The notes under the pieces were generated by a model, which saw only the letters and a list, made by a program, of their open reading frames with translations, was not told the origin of the DNA and searched no databases. A stretch of 64,000 nucleotides of DNA from Vulcanimicrobiia bacterium (GTDB taxonomy: Bacteria > Vulcanimicrobiota > Vulcanimicrobiia > Vulcanimicrobiales > Vulcanimicrobiaceae), in NCBI GenBank assembly GCA_025934645.1, contig JAICWY010000010.1, forward strand, positions 1 through 64,000, written 5' to 3'. Below are positions 1 to 7,937 of the stretch, one piece after another. The position numbers and the translations under genes are program-made. Position 1 is the stretch's first letter, and every line of letters begins with the position of its first letter.

Positions 1-2610
1 AATCGCGTGATTCGAGATTCCGAAGAAGCCCGAACCACTGATGCCGGCCTGCGGGTTGGATCCGCTCGTGCCCGAGCCTTGGAAGTTGATGTTGTTCACC
101 AAGCCAAGATTCGATCCGGCGACGTTGCAGTTGACCTGCGGCGTTCCGTTGACGACTTGCACGATGCCATAGAAGCACGGGCCAAGACCGTACGGGTACG
201 CGCGCAACAGCGACCCCTGCAGCTTGTAACCGAAGCCCGCCGGGACGATGCGGCGAAGCGCGAGCTCGACGCCCTCGTACCGCGCGGTGCCGATGTTCTG
301 CGGTTGCGTAAAGAAGATCGGAACGTTCTTGTTCGTCGAAGCCGGCGCGACGGTCGTACAACCCTTAGCAGCCGGATCGTAGAACGGGCAATTCGGCGTG
401 GAGACCGTTCCGTTCAGGAACTGATTGCGCAGATTGGTCATGTACGTGTCGACCGTCAGGAACGTCGACTGATCCGCACCCAGACGGAAATCGGCGCCTA
501 GGTCGTATGCCGTGGCGGTCTCCGGCTGCAGGTTCGGATTGTTGAGCGTACCGGTCGCGAACGGCGAACCGCTGCGATAGTTGTTGAACGCGGTTGCGGT
601 GTTGAGCAACGCCGCGTACGGAGGGGCAATTGCGGTGCCCGCCGACAGGCGGTAAGCGACGCGCGAGGTCGGACGCCACTCGAGTGCGATGCGCGGGTCG
701 TAGCGCGAGATGTTCGTATCCTTGAACGTCTTGCCTTGATCCGGGCTGTAGTGCTGCAGGTACGACTCGAAGTAGTTGCCGAGGAGCATCTGCAATTTGG
801 GCGTCAGGAAGATGCTGCCTTTAAGCAGCAGCGTGTTGTAGCGCTGATGCGCGCCGTCCGGAACGCTGAAGCTCTCGTTGGGTCCGCTCCAACCGAACGC
901 CTTCGTGGCCGAGTACACCGTATCGAAGCTCGCCGTCAGCAGATTGTTTCCGCCGAACGGGTGGTTGTACTCGAGCGTGTAGCCGTTGAGCTTATCTTCT
1001 TCCGAATCGCGGAAGTACGCGTTCGGAACCGTAATGGTCACCGGCTGTCCGGTGTAAACGGTCGCGCCGGCCTTGCTGCAGCTTCCCGCGCAGCCGTATG
1101 CATTGAACGTTCCGGTATACGTGCCGTTCGGATCGTCGATCGCGTTGTATTGCAAACGGTTGATCGACGCGGAATAGGCGCGCGCCAGAACAGTGTCTTG
1201 GCCGATGACGCTGCGAAGATCGCCTTCGAAGATCGGCTCGTTGTTGACTTCCCACTCACCGGGCGGCGTGAAGATGTTCTGCCACGTGAAGACTTGTTGT
1301 CCGGCAGCAATCTGCGAGTTCGGATATTGGGGACACGCGGCGGCCGAGGCGCCGTTAGGGCTCGTCGAGCTCAAACCGCAAGGCGCGAAGAGTTGGTTGA
1401 TGCCCATGACGTGGTTACCGTTTTGGTCGGTCCACGTTTGGCTGCCCAGATAACTTCCCGTGAATGACGTCACCGGCGAGAAGTTGTACCGCATCTTCAC
1501 CAGCTCGGTCTTGTTCACGTAAACGTTGCTGACGGGAAAGCAGCATGCTTCCATGGTCGAGCTGTACGCGAACGGGTTGTTCGCAACGCCGGCATTCACC
1601 GGGTTGTTCGTGGTGAAGCCGACGGGCTTACCGTTGATCGTCGCGGAGCTCGGAAGATTCCAGTATTGCGAATCGGAGTTCAACGGACCGTAGAAGCTGT
1701 TCACGCCGTAGTCGAGCACCCAGCCGAACTTTCCGTTCGAGGTCGTTCCCGAGTAGCCGGCGTTCATGAAAGAGCCCTGCGTCGTGCTGTAGCCCAGAAC
1801 CAAGTTTCCTGCCGGCACGCGCGTCGGATCTTTAGTGCGGAAGTTCACCGTACCGCCGATGGCGTACGCGAGTTCCGGCGGCATCGCGCCGGGCCCCTTG
1901 ATGATTTCCGACGATTGCAGCACGTACGGGTTCAAGAACGTCGTGACGTAGTCGCCGAACTTGCCGACCGAGAGCGGATGGCCGTCGATGAACGACGCGG
2001 TTTCGAAACCGAGACCGCCGCGGATCGACGGGAACGTGATCGCGCCCGGCGAGGCGTTGTTCGCGCTCGTGCCGGGGTGGTCGATGACGATACCCGGCGT
2101 TTGATCGAGAACGCGCTGCACTTGCGTGGCGCCTTGGTTCGCATAATCTGCCGAGGTGACGATCTGCGTCGAAGCGGTCGTCGTGTTGAACGTGCCGCGG
2201 CCGACCGCACGCACCGATGCAATGGTGCGCAGGGACGAGAACGTGATGGCGTTCATGACGACGTCGAGCTTGTCGACTTCGCCCGCGAGCACGGCAAACG
2301 ACGGATCCGTCGCGGTGTCGTACCCGGCCTTGGCCGCGGTAACGCTGAATATGCCCGGCGTCACGTTGGAAAACGCAAACGCGCCTTTGGCGTCGCTGCG
2401 CGTCGTCAGCGTTGCAGCGCCGTGCATGGTGATGGTGACGTCGGCGATCGGGTTTCCGCTGCTGTCATGCACGGTTCCCTGAACTGCACCGGCCGTCGAT
2501 GCAGCCTGACTACCCGCCGTGGTTTGCGCAAACGTCGTCACCGTACTCAAAGGTCCGACGAGTCCAAGCACCATCGCAGCGGCGATCAGGATACGTAAAA
2601 ATCGATTCAC
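1..2610 (-). CDS. TonB-dependent receptor with N-terminal carboxypeptidase-regulatory-like domain (partial)
   Basis: This is an outer-membrane beta-barrel receptor for energised uptake of a large substrate. The reading frame is open from a GTG at 2608-2610 to the left edge, so about 870 residues are visible and the C-terminus is missing. A CGGAGGA ribosome site lies just before the GTG. The first 28 or so residues form a signal peptide (MNRFLRILIAAAMVLGLVGP) ending near TTFAQT. A domain with the look of CarboxypepD_reg follows (VQGTVHDSSGNPIADVTI), and then a plug domain with ADYANQGATQVQRVLDQTPG and the SSEIIKGPGAMPPELAYAIG segment typical of TonB receptors. Fusion of these two domains is common in Acidobacteria-like and Bacteroidota-like receptors. 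No TonB box or substrate clue is visible, so the ligand is unknown. The downstream gene ppk1 is on the same strand. Confidence 0.9.
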   Translation of the reverse strand, partial: MNRFLRILIAAAMVLGLVGPLSTVTTFAQTTAGSQAASTAGAVQGTVHDSSGNPIADVTITMHGAATLTTRSDAKGAFAFSNVTPGIFSVTAAKAGYDTATDPSFAVLAGEVDKLDVVMNAITFSSLRTIASVRAVGRGTFNTTTASTQIVTSADYANQGATQVQRVLDQTPGIVIDHPGTSANNASPGAITFPSIRGGLGFETASFIDGHPLSVGKFGDYVTTFLNPYVLQSSEIIKGPGAMPPELAYAIGGTVNFRTKDPTRVPAGNLVLGYSTTQGSFMNAGYSGTTSNGKFGWVLDYGVNSFYGPLNSDSQYWNLPSSATINGKPVGFTTNNPVNAGVANNPFAYSSTMEACCFPVSNVYVNKTELVKMRYNFSPVTSFTGSYLGSQTWTDQNGNHVMGINQLFAPCGLSSTSPNGASAAACPQYPNSQIAAGQQVFTWQNIFTPPGEWEVNNEPIFEGDLRSVIGQDTVLARAYSASINRLQYNAIDDPNGTYTGTFNAYGCAGSCSKAGATVYTGQPVTITVPNAYFRDSEEDKLNGYTLEYNHPFGGNNLLTASFDTVYSATKAFGWSGPNESFSVPDGAHQRYNTLLLKGSIFLTPKLQMLLGNYFESYLQHYSPDQGKTFKDTNISRYDPRIALEWRPTSRVAYRLSAGTAIAPPYAALLNTATAFNNYRSGSPFATGTLNNPNLQPETATAYDLGADFRLGADQSTFLTVDTYMTNLRNQFLNGTVSTPNCPFYDPAAKGCTTVAPASTNKNVPIFFTQPQNIGTARYEGVELALRRIVPAGFGYKLQGSLLRAYPYGLGPCFYGIVQVVNGTPQVNCNVAGSNLGLVNNINFQGSGTSGSNPQAGISGSGFFGISNHAI

Positions 2611-2682
2611 GCGTCCTCCGGTTAATAGCAAGCATCGCCGCCGCATAAAATTGCGGGGGCCTTTGCGTCCAGATTTATTCTC

Positions 2683-2698
2683 TCCGGCCGGGGCCGGA
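2683..2698 (-). terminator. GC-rich dyad just downstream of ppk1
   Basis: TCCGGCC and GGCCGGA form a perfect 7-bp dyad with a 2-base centre, starting three bases beyond the ppk1 stop codon. Read on the minus strand it is followed by GAGAATAAATC and not by a clean U tract. It could be a weak terminator or a transcript-stabilising hairpin. Confidence 0.3.
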
Positions 2699-2700
2699 CC

Positions 2701-4809
2701 CTAGAGCGCCTGCGAGGCCGTCAAGAAGATGCGCTGGGCGTTGACGGCCGCGCGATCGGCGGCTTGGACGCGGATGTAACTGCCGTCCGGGCGCAGCTCG
2801 CGGGCTTTTACATTGTCCGCAAAGAGCACAGCCAGGATACGGGTGCGGATAACTTCGGCGAGCGCCGGCTCGAGCACCGGAACGAGCGTCTCGACGCGCC
2901 GATCCAAATTGCGGCCCATCAAATCCGCTGACCCGATGAACGTTTCGCGATCGCCGCCGTTCTCGAATTCGTAAATGCGCGAATGTTCCAAGAACCGGCC
3001 GACGACGCTGCGCACGCGGATATTCTCGCTCACGCCCGGGATGCCGGGGCGAACGATGCACATGCCGCGCACCTGAAGGTCGATCGGCACGCCGGCTTGG
3101 GAGGCCCGGTAGAGCGCCCGGACCATCGGCGTGTCGGTGATCGCGTTCAGTTTTGCGCGGATGCCCGCGGACCGCCCGGCGCGGGCGTGCTCCGCCTCGC
3201 GGTCGATGAGCGCCGTTAATTCGCGGCGCATATTCACCGGCGCGACGAGCAGATCTTCATAATCCGTGATCTTCGCAAACCCCGTCAGCGCGTTGAACAG
3301 CTGGGTCACGTCGGCCCCAAGTTCCGCCCGGGCGGTAAAGAGGCTGAGATCCGTATATAGGCGCGCGCTTTTTTCGTTGTAGTTACCTGTGCCGAAATGC
3401 ATGTAGCGGCGGATGCCGTCATCTTCCTGGCGCACTACGAGCATCGTCTTCGCGTGCGTCTTCATGCCGGCAAAGCCGTAAACGACGTGCACGCCGGCAC
3501 GCTCCAAGCGCTTCGCCCATTCGATGTTGTTCTCTTCATCGAACCGCGCTTTGAGCTCGATCAGCACTGCGACTTGTTTTTCGTTCTCTGCCGCGTCGAG
3601 CAGCGCGCGAACGATGGGCGAATTTTTTCCCGACGTGCGATAGAGTGTCGCTTTAATCGCCAGCACGCGTTCGTCGTCGGCGGCCTGACGCAAAAATTGA
3701 AGCACCGGATCGAACGATTCGTACGGATGGTGCAGCAGAATATCGCCTTCGCGTATGGCGGAGAACATGTCGGTGACGCCGATCAAGCGCTTTGGAATCG
3801 CGGGCGTGAACTGCGGATCGTGCAGTTGCGGATGATCGGGCAGATTCGCGATGGTCCAAAGATCGGACAGGCCCATCAGACCTTGGATCTCGTAGCAGTC
3901 CACGCCGGAGAGATCCAGCGCGTCGAGCAGCAGTTCGCGCATATACTCCGGCATGCCGCGTTCGATCTCCAGACGCACCGGCTCGCCGAAGCGCCGGCGT
4001 TGCAGTTCTGATTCGATCGCGGCAAGCAGATCGTCGGCCTCGTCTTCTTGCAGATCCAGATCCGCATCCCGCGTCACGCGGAAGAGATACGAATCGCGCA
4101 CTTCCATGCCGGGGAAAAGCGAGCTGAGATGGTGCGCGATCAAGTCCTCGAGCAGCACGTACCAGCGCTGCCCTTCCGGCGCGTCGACGGGCACGTATCG
4201 CGGCAGCGTCTGCGGAATTTTCACCCGCGCGAAATGCAGCTCGACGCCGTCCGCCGTTACTTCTTCCAGTTCGACTGCGAGCGAGAGCGACAAGTTCGAA
4301 ATATAGGGAAACGGATGTCCCGAATCGACGGCAAGCGGGGTAAGCACCGGGAAAACCCGCTCGTCGAACGTCCGCTCGAGTGCCGATCTGCGATCTTCGT
4401 CCAGATCCGCCACGCGCCAGATGCGGATGCCGTTGGCTTCGAGCGCGGGCAGCAGCGTATCGGAAAGCAAGTGCATTTGGCGCGCGAGTGAAACGCGCAA
4501 CCGCTCGGAGATCGCGAGCAGATGCTCCGAGGGCATGCGGCCATCTTCGGAACGGCGGTGAATCTGCGCGTCGATCTGCTGTTTGAGCGCGGCCACCCGG
4601 ATCATGAAATACTCGTCCAGGTTCGTCCCGAAGATCGCGATGAATTTGAAACGCTCCAACAATGGATTGGACTCGTCCAGCGCCTCTTCCAGTACGCGGT
4701 CGTTGAACTCCAGCCACGAGAGCTCGCGGCTGAAATAGAGCGCCGGATCGTCCAGGCTGCGCGGCGCCGTTTCAGCGGGCGCGGCCCGCACCTCGGAGCG
4801 TGAAAGCAT
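2701..4809 (-). CDS. ppk1: Polyphosphate kinase 1
   Basis: Reversibly polymerises the gamma-phosphate of ATP into inorganic polyphosphate. The 702-residue length from the ATG at 4809 fits the family. The N-terminal domain begins with the typical YFSRELSWLEFNDRVLEEA. The central region has NLDEYFMIRVA, and the catalytic core has TLYRTSGKNSPIVRAL and the autophosphorylated-histidine motif HFGTGNYNEKSARLYTDL. The C-terminal domain carries the second conserved histidine in EHSRIYEF. An open frame continues upstream to 4962 but lacks family similarity, so the ATG at 4809 is preferred. The divergent ABC permease gene starts only about 40 bases away. Confidence 0.96.
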   Translation of the reverse strand: MLSRSEVRAAPAETAPRSLDDPALYFSRELSWLEFNDRVLEEALDESNPLLERFKFIAIFGTNLDEYFMIRVAALKQQIDAQIHRRSEDGRMPSEHLLAISERLRVSLARQMHLLSDTLLPALEANGIRIWRVADLDEDRRSALERTFDERVFPVLTPLAVDSGHPFPYISNLSLSLAVELEEVTADGVELHFARVKIPQTLPRYVPVDAPEGQRWYVLLEDLIAHHLSSLFPGMEVRDSYLFRVTRDADLDLQEDEADDLLAAIESELQRRRFGEPVRLEIERGMPEYMRELLLDALDLSGVDCYEIQGLMGLSDLWTIANLPDHPQLHDPQFTPAIPKRLIGVTDMFSAIREGDILLHHPYESFDPVLQFLRQAADDERVLAIKATLYRTSGKNSPIVRALLDAAENEKQVAVLIELKARFDEENNIEWAKRLERAGVHVVYGFAGMKTHAKTMLVVRQEDDGIRRYMHFGTGNYNEKSARLYTDLSLFTARAELGADVTQLFNALTGFAKITDYEDLLVAPVNMRRELTALIDREAEHARAGRSAGIRAKLNAITDTPMVRALYRASQAGVPIDLQVRGMCIVRPGIPGVSENIRVRSVVGRFLEHSRIYEFENGGDRETFIGSADLMGRNLDRRVETLVPVLEPALAEVIRTRILAVLFADNVKARELRPDGSYIRVQAADRAAVNAQRIFLTASQAL

Positions 4810-4851
4810 AGGCGTGTGGGATTCGCCGCTCCGGTGGAAAACTCTAGCGCC

Positions 4852-5454
4852 GTGACGTGGGACGACTTGCTCTTGCACGCGCGCGCATACGTCGCGCTTG
4901 CTTCCGCGGCGCTCGCGCTCGGTATGCTCGCAGGCATCCCGCTCGGCGCGGCCAGCTCCCACGTTCGCGCGCTGCGAACACCGGTTTTAACGTTGGTAAA
5001 CATCGGACGAGTCGTTCCGAGCCTCGCGATGCTCACGTTCATGGTGCCGCTTTTCGGTCTGGGCTTTCGCCCCGCACTCGCAGCGCTTGCGCTTCTGGCG
5101 ATACCGCCCATCGCGATTAACGCGGACCTCGCATTCCGCGGCGTACCCGCCGCCGCCCTCGACGCCGCCGCGGGCATGGGTATGACGCGGACCCAGCGGT
5201 TCGCGCGCGTCGAATGGCCGCTCGCATTTCCGCTGCTTTTCACCGGCGTGCGAACTGCGGCGACCGAAGTGATTGCGAGCGCCGTGCTCGCAGCGTTTAT
5301 CGGCGCGGGCGGGCTCGGTGAATACGTCACGACCGGACTTCAAGCCGATCAGCCGAAGTGGCTGTGGACCGGCGTTGCCGCGATTGCCGTTATCGCGCTG
5401 GCCGTGGAGTTCGCGCTCGCATTCACGCAACGGCGCTTGGAGAAGGGACGCTAA
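4852..5454 (+). CDS. Osmoprotectant/glycine-betaine-type ABC transporter permease
   Basis: An inner-membrane permease of the OpuCB/ProW type with about five or six hydrophobic segments. The BPD_transp_1 coupling loop is recognisable in AAAGMGMTRTQRFARVEWPLA (EAA-like), followed by AFIGAGGLGEYVTTGL. The start is either GTG at 4852, preceded by GGTGGAAA, or an in-frame GTG at 4816. The 4852 start places the first family-like residues (TWDDLLLHARAY) right at the N-terminus. It is the first gene of a four-gene importer, and its TAA overlaps the ATG of the binding protein. The cargo cannot be read from sequence; quaternary amines such as betaine, carnitine or choline are usual for the family. Confidence 0.9.
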   Translation: MTWDDLLLHARAYVALASAALALGMLAGIPLGAASSHVRALRTPVLTLVNIGRVVPSLAMLTFMVPLFGLGFRPALAALALLAIPPIAINADLAFRGVPAAALDAAAGMGMTRTQRFARVEWPLAFPLLFTGVRTAATEVIASAVLAAFIGAGGLGEYVTTGLQADQPKWLWTGVAAIAVIALAVEFALAFTQRRLEKGR

Positions 5455-6341
5455 TGCCTACTCGAAAGGAATCGCTCGCGCTCATCGCCGCCGCGCTCGC
5501 GCTGCCGAAGTGCTCGAGCGGCAGCAGCACCGGGAACGCGGTGCGCGTCGGATCGAAAAATTTCACCGAAGACATCACGATCGCGGAGATCTACGCAGCC
5601 GCGCTGGAGAACGCGAAGATTCCCGTCGAGCGCCACATGAATCTGGGCAGCACGCAGATTGCCATGGCCGCGCTGCAGCGCGGCGACATCGACCTCTATC
5701 CGGAATACACGGGGACTGCGCTCATCGACGTGCTGCACCTGCCGCCGATGCGCACGCGCCCTCAAATCTACGGAACGGTCAAACAGGCATTCGAGAAGCG
5801 CTACGGCCTCACGTGGCTCATGCCCTCACCGATGAACGACTCACAGGGTCTGTGCGTCACGCAGGCGGTCGCGCAGAAGCATAACGTGCGCACGCTCTCG
5901 CAATGCGCGAAGATTGCGCCGCAGCTGCGGCTGGCGACGATTGCCGAGTTTCTCACGCGCGCGGACGCGCTGCCGGGACTGCAAAAGTTCTACGGCGGTT
6001 TCCATTTTTCGTCGGCGCGCACATATGAAATCGGCTTGCAGTACGAGGCGCTGGTACGCGGCGATGCGGATGTGGCGACGGCGTTCACCACCGATTCGCA
6101 GATCGGCACGGACAATCTGCTGGTGTTGCAAGACGACCGGCACTTCTGGCCCGAGTACAACGTCGCGCCCGTCGCGCGCATCTCCGCTTTGAAAGTGCAT
6201 CCGCAGATCGCTGCGGTGCTCAACCGCATCTCGCCGCTGCTCACCGATGCGGTCGTGCGGCAGTTGAATTACCAAGTCAACGTGCAGCATGCGGATCCGG
6301 CGGACGCGGCACAGCAGTTTCTGAAGGAGCACGCAGTCTGA
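5454..6341 (+). CDS. Osmoprotectant ABC transporter substrate-binding protein (OpuAC/OsmX type)
   Basis: A 295-residue extracytoplasmic binding protein. After a hydrophobic leader (SLALIAAALALPKC) comes the family signature VRVGSKNFTEDITIAEIYA and then GDIDLYPEYTGTALIDVL, both characteristic of the quaternary-amine-binding OpuAC family. The cysteine at residue 20 sits where a lipobox would end, but LPKC is a poor match, so lipid anchoring is uncertain. The ATG overlaps the stop of the preceding permease by one base. The stop TGA at 6339-6341 lies inside the putative CTGA start junction of the ATPase gene. Confidence 0.92.
   Translation: MPTRKESLALIAAALALPKCSSGSSTGNAVRVGSKNFTEDITIAEIYAAALENAKIPVERHMNLGSTQIAMAALQRGDIDLYPEYTGTALIDVLHLPPMRTRPQIYGTVKQAFEKRYGLTWLMPSPMNDSQGLCVTQAVAQKHNVRTLSQCAKIAPQLRLATIAEFLTRADALPGLQKFYGGFHFSSARTYEIGLQYEALVRGDADVATAFTTDSQIGTDNLLVLQDDRHFWPEYNVAPVARISALKVHPQIAAVLNRISPLLTDAVVRQLNYQVNVQHADPADAAQQFLKEHAV
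6324..6340 (+). promoter_or_regulatory. Ribosome-binding site and apparent CTG start of the ABC ATPase
   Basis: AAGGAG at 6324-6329 is followed, after 8 bases, by CTG at 6338-6340, which overlaps the upstream TGA as CTGA. The nearest in-frame GTG is at 6419 and would remove the conserved first beta-strand of the ATPase. No in-frame ATG, GTG or TTG lies between 6281 and 6418. Confidence 0.55.
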
Positions 6342-7285
6342 CCGGCGCGCGCGGCGCCATCGCCTTCGATTCGGTCGCGGTCCGGTATCCCGGCAGCGAT
6401 CGCAATGCGGTCGACGGCGTGACGCTGGACGTGCAAGGCGGCAGTTTCACCGTTCTGCTCGGCCCATCGGGCTGCGGAAAAAGCACGCTGCTGCGCACGG
6501 TAAACGCGCTCGTCAAACCGCAGAGCGGCCGCGTCACGATCGACGGCAACGATGTCGCCGAAGCCGACGGCACGCAGCTGCGGCGCGGCATCGGCTACGT
6601 TATTCAAGCCGTCGGGCTCTTCTCGCACATGACCGTCGGGGAGAACATCGCCGTCGTTCCATCGCTGCTGCACTGGGATCGCGCGCGCACGGCCGAACGC
6701 GTCGACGAGTTGCTGGAACTCACCGGTCTTCCGCCGGATCGTTACCGCGATCGCTATCCGCGCGAGCTGTCCGGCGGCGAACAACAACGCGTCGGCGTCG
6801 CACGCGCTATTGCGGCCGAGCCGCGCGTGCTGCTGATGGACGAGCCGTTCGGCGCCGTGGATGCGATTTTGCGTGCCGGCCTGCAAGACGAGATGCTGCG
6901 GATCGTCCGTTCGCTGAAAACGACGGTGCTGTTCGTAACGCACGACGTCGATGAAGCGCTGCGTCTGGCCGACCGCATCGTGGTGATGCGCCAAGGCCGC
7001 GTCGAGCAGTACGATACGCCGCTCCAGATACTCACGAAGCCGGCGACGCCGTTCGTCGCGCAGTTGCTGGGCGCGGACGACGCGCTGCGGCGCCTCTCGC
7101 TCATGTGCGCAGGCGATGCAGCCGCTGCGGGCCAGAGCACCGCACCCGAAACCATTGCCGCGGACGCATCGCTGCGCGACGCGCTGAATCGCCTGCTCGG
7201 CGGCGTAACGCGGCTCAGCGTCGTGCGCGACGGGGCACCCATCGGAACGCTCGGCCTGGAAGAGATCCGCAAGGCGCTGCAATGA
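6338..7285 (+). CDS. Osmoprotectant ABC transporter ATP-binding protein
   Basis: The cytoplasmic ATPase of the importer. It has the Walker A GPSGCGKST, the signature LSGGEQQRVGVARA, the Walker B VLLMDEPFGAVDA and the switch histidine FVTHDVDEA. Family members begin with a strand like IAFDSVAVRYPGSDRNAVDG, and that sequence is present here but lies upstream of the first canonical start codon (GTG 6419). I therefore place the start at CTG 6338, which has a good ribosome site and gives 315 residues. The C-terminal 60 or so residues (from about 7130) look like a shortened CBS-type regulatory tail, ending RLSVVRDGAPIGTLGLEEI; related OpuCA proteins carry two CBS repeats. The stop overlaps the next ATG as ATGA. 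Confidence 0.93.
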   Translation: MTGARGAIAFDSVAVRYPGSDRNAVDGVTLDVQGGSFTVLLGPSGCGKSTLLRTVNALVKPQSGRVTIDGNDVAEADGTQLRRGIGYVIQAVGLFSHMTVGENIAVVPSLLHWDRARTAERVDELLELTGLPPDRYRDRYPRELSGGEQQRVGVARAIAAEPRVLLMDEPFGAVDAILRAGLQDEMLRIVRSLKTTVLFVTHDVDEALRLADRIVVMRQGRVEQYDTPLQILTKPATPFVAQLLGADDALRRLSLMCAGDAAAAGQSTAPETIAADASLRDALNRLLGGVTRLSVVRDGAPIGTLGLEEIRKALQ

Positions 7286-7902
7286 GTTACCTCATGAAGC
7301 ATTTGCCGCACATTGGCGGACTGACGCTTCAGCATCTTGCGCTCGTCGGAACAGGCCTTGCGATCGCCCTCCTTATAGCGGTACCGCTGGGCGTCTTCAC
7401 CGCTCGAACGCCGCGCTACGGGCCGCCGGTTTTCGGCCTCGCAGGCGTCGTGTACACGATTCCCTCACTTGCGCTGCTCGCGGTGGCCGTGAAATATCTC
7501 GGCCTCGGCTTTTGGCCCGTCGTGCTCGTGCTGGCGGCGTACGCGCAGTTCATCCTTATCCGCAATATCGCCGCCGCAATCGCGGGGGTTCCCGCCGCGC
7601 AGATCGACGCGGCAAAAGGCCTGGGCTTATCCGGGTGGCAACGCTTCACGCGGGTCGAAATTCCGCTCGCCGCGCCCGCGCTGCTCGGCGCGCTGCGCCT
7701 TACCACAATCGCGCTCATTGCGATCGCAACGCTCGGCGGTTACGTCGGCGCAGGCGGCTTGGGCAGCGAAATTTTCTTCGGCCTGCAACGCCAATACATC
7801 GAAGAAACGCTCGCCGGAAGCATTCCCGCGGCGGTTCTTGCGATACTTGCCGACGCTTTTTTCAGAACGCTGGAACGCGCCGCGCTGCGCAAAAGCGGCT
7901 AA
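7282..7902 (+). CDS. Osmoprotectant ABC transporter permease (second subunit)
   Basis: A 206-residue inner-membrane permease with six hydrophobic segments and the same coupling-loop pattern as the first permease (AAKGLGLSGWQRFTRVEIPLA, then GGYVGAGGLGSEIFFGL). It starts at an ATG that overlaps the ATPase stop. Two permeases flanking a binding protein and an ATPase is the standard OpuC/YehWXYZ arrangement. A hairpin at 7906-7937 follows the stop directly and probably ends the operon. Confidence 0.92.
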   Translation: MSYLMKHLPHIGGLTLQHLALVGTGLAIALLIAVPLGVFTARTPRYGPPVFGLAGVVYTIPSLALLAVAVKYLGLGFWPVVLVLAAYAQFILIRNIAAAIAGVPAAQIDAAKGLGLSGWQRFTRVEIPLAAPALLGALRLTTIALIAIATLGGYVGAGGLGSEIFFGLQRQYIEETLAGSIPAAVLAILADAFFRTLERAALRKSG

Positions 7903-7905
7903 TGG

Positions 7906-7937
7906 GCAGCAGCACCTACGGGTGTAGGTGCTGCTGC
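7906..7937. terminator. 14-bp perfect hairpin between convergent genes
   Basis: GCAGCAGCACCTAC (7906-7919) pairs perfectly with GTAGGTGCTGCTGC (7924-7937) across a GGGT loop. The element sits 4 bases after the permease stop and encodes the last residues and stop codon of the convergent S9 peptidase gene. There is no U tract on either strand, so it may act as a bidirectional or factor-assisted terminator. Confidence 0.6.
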
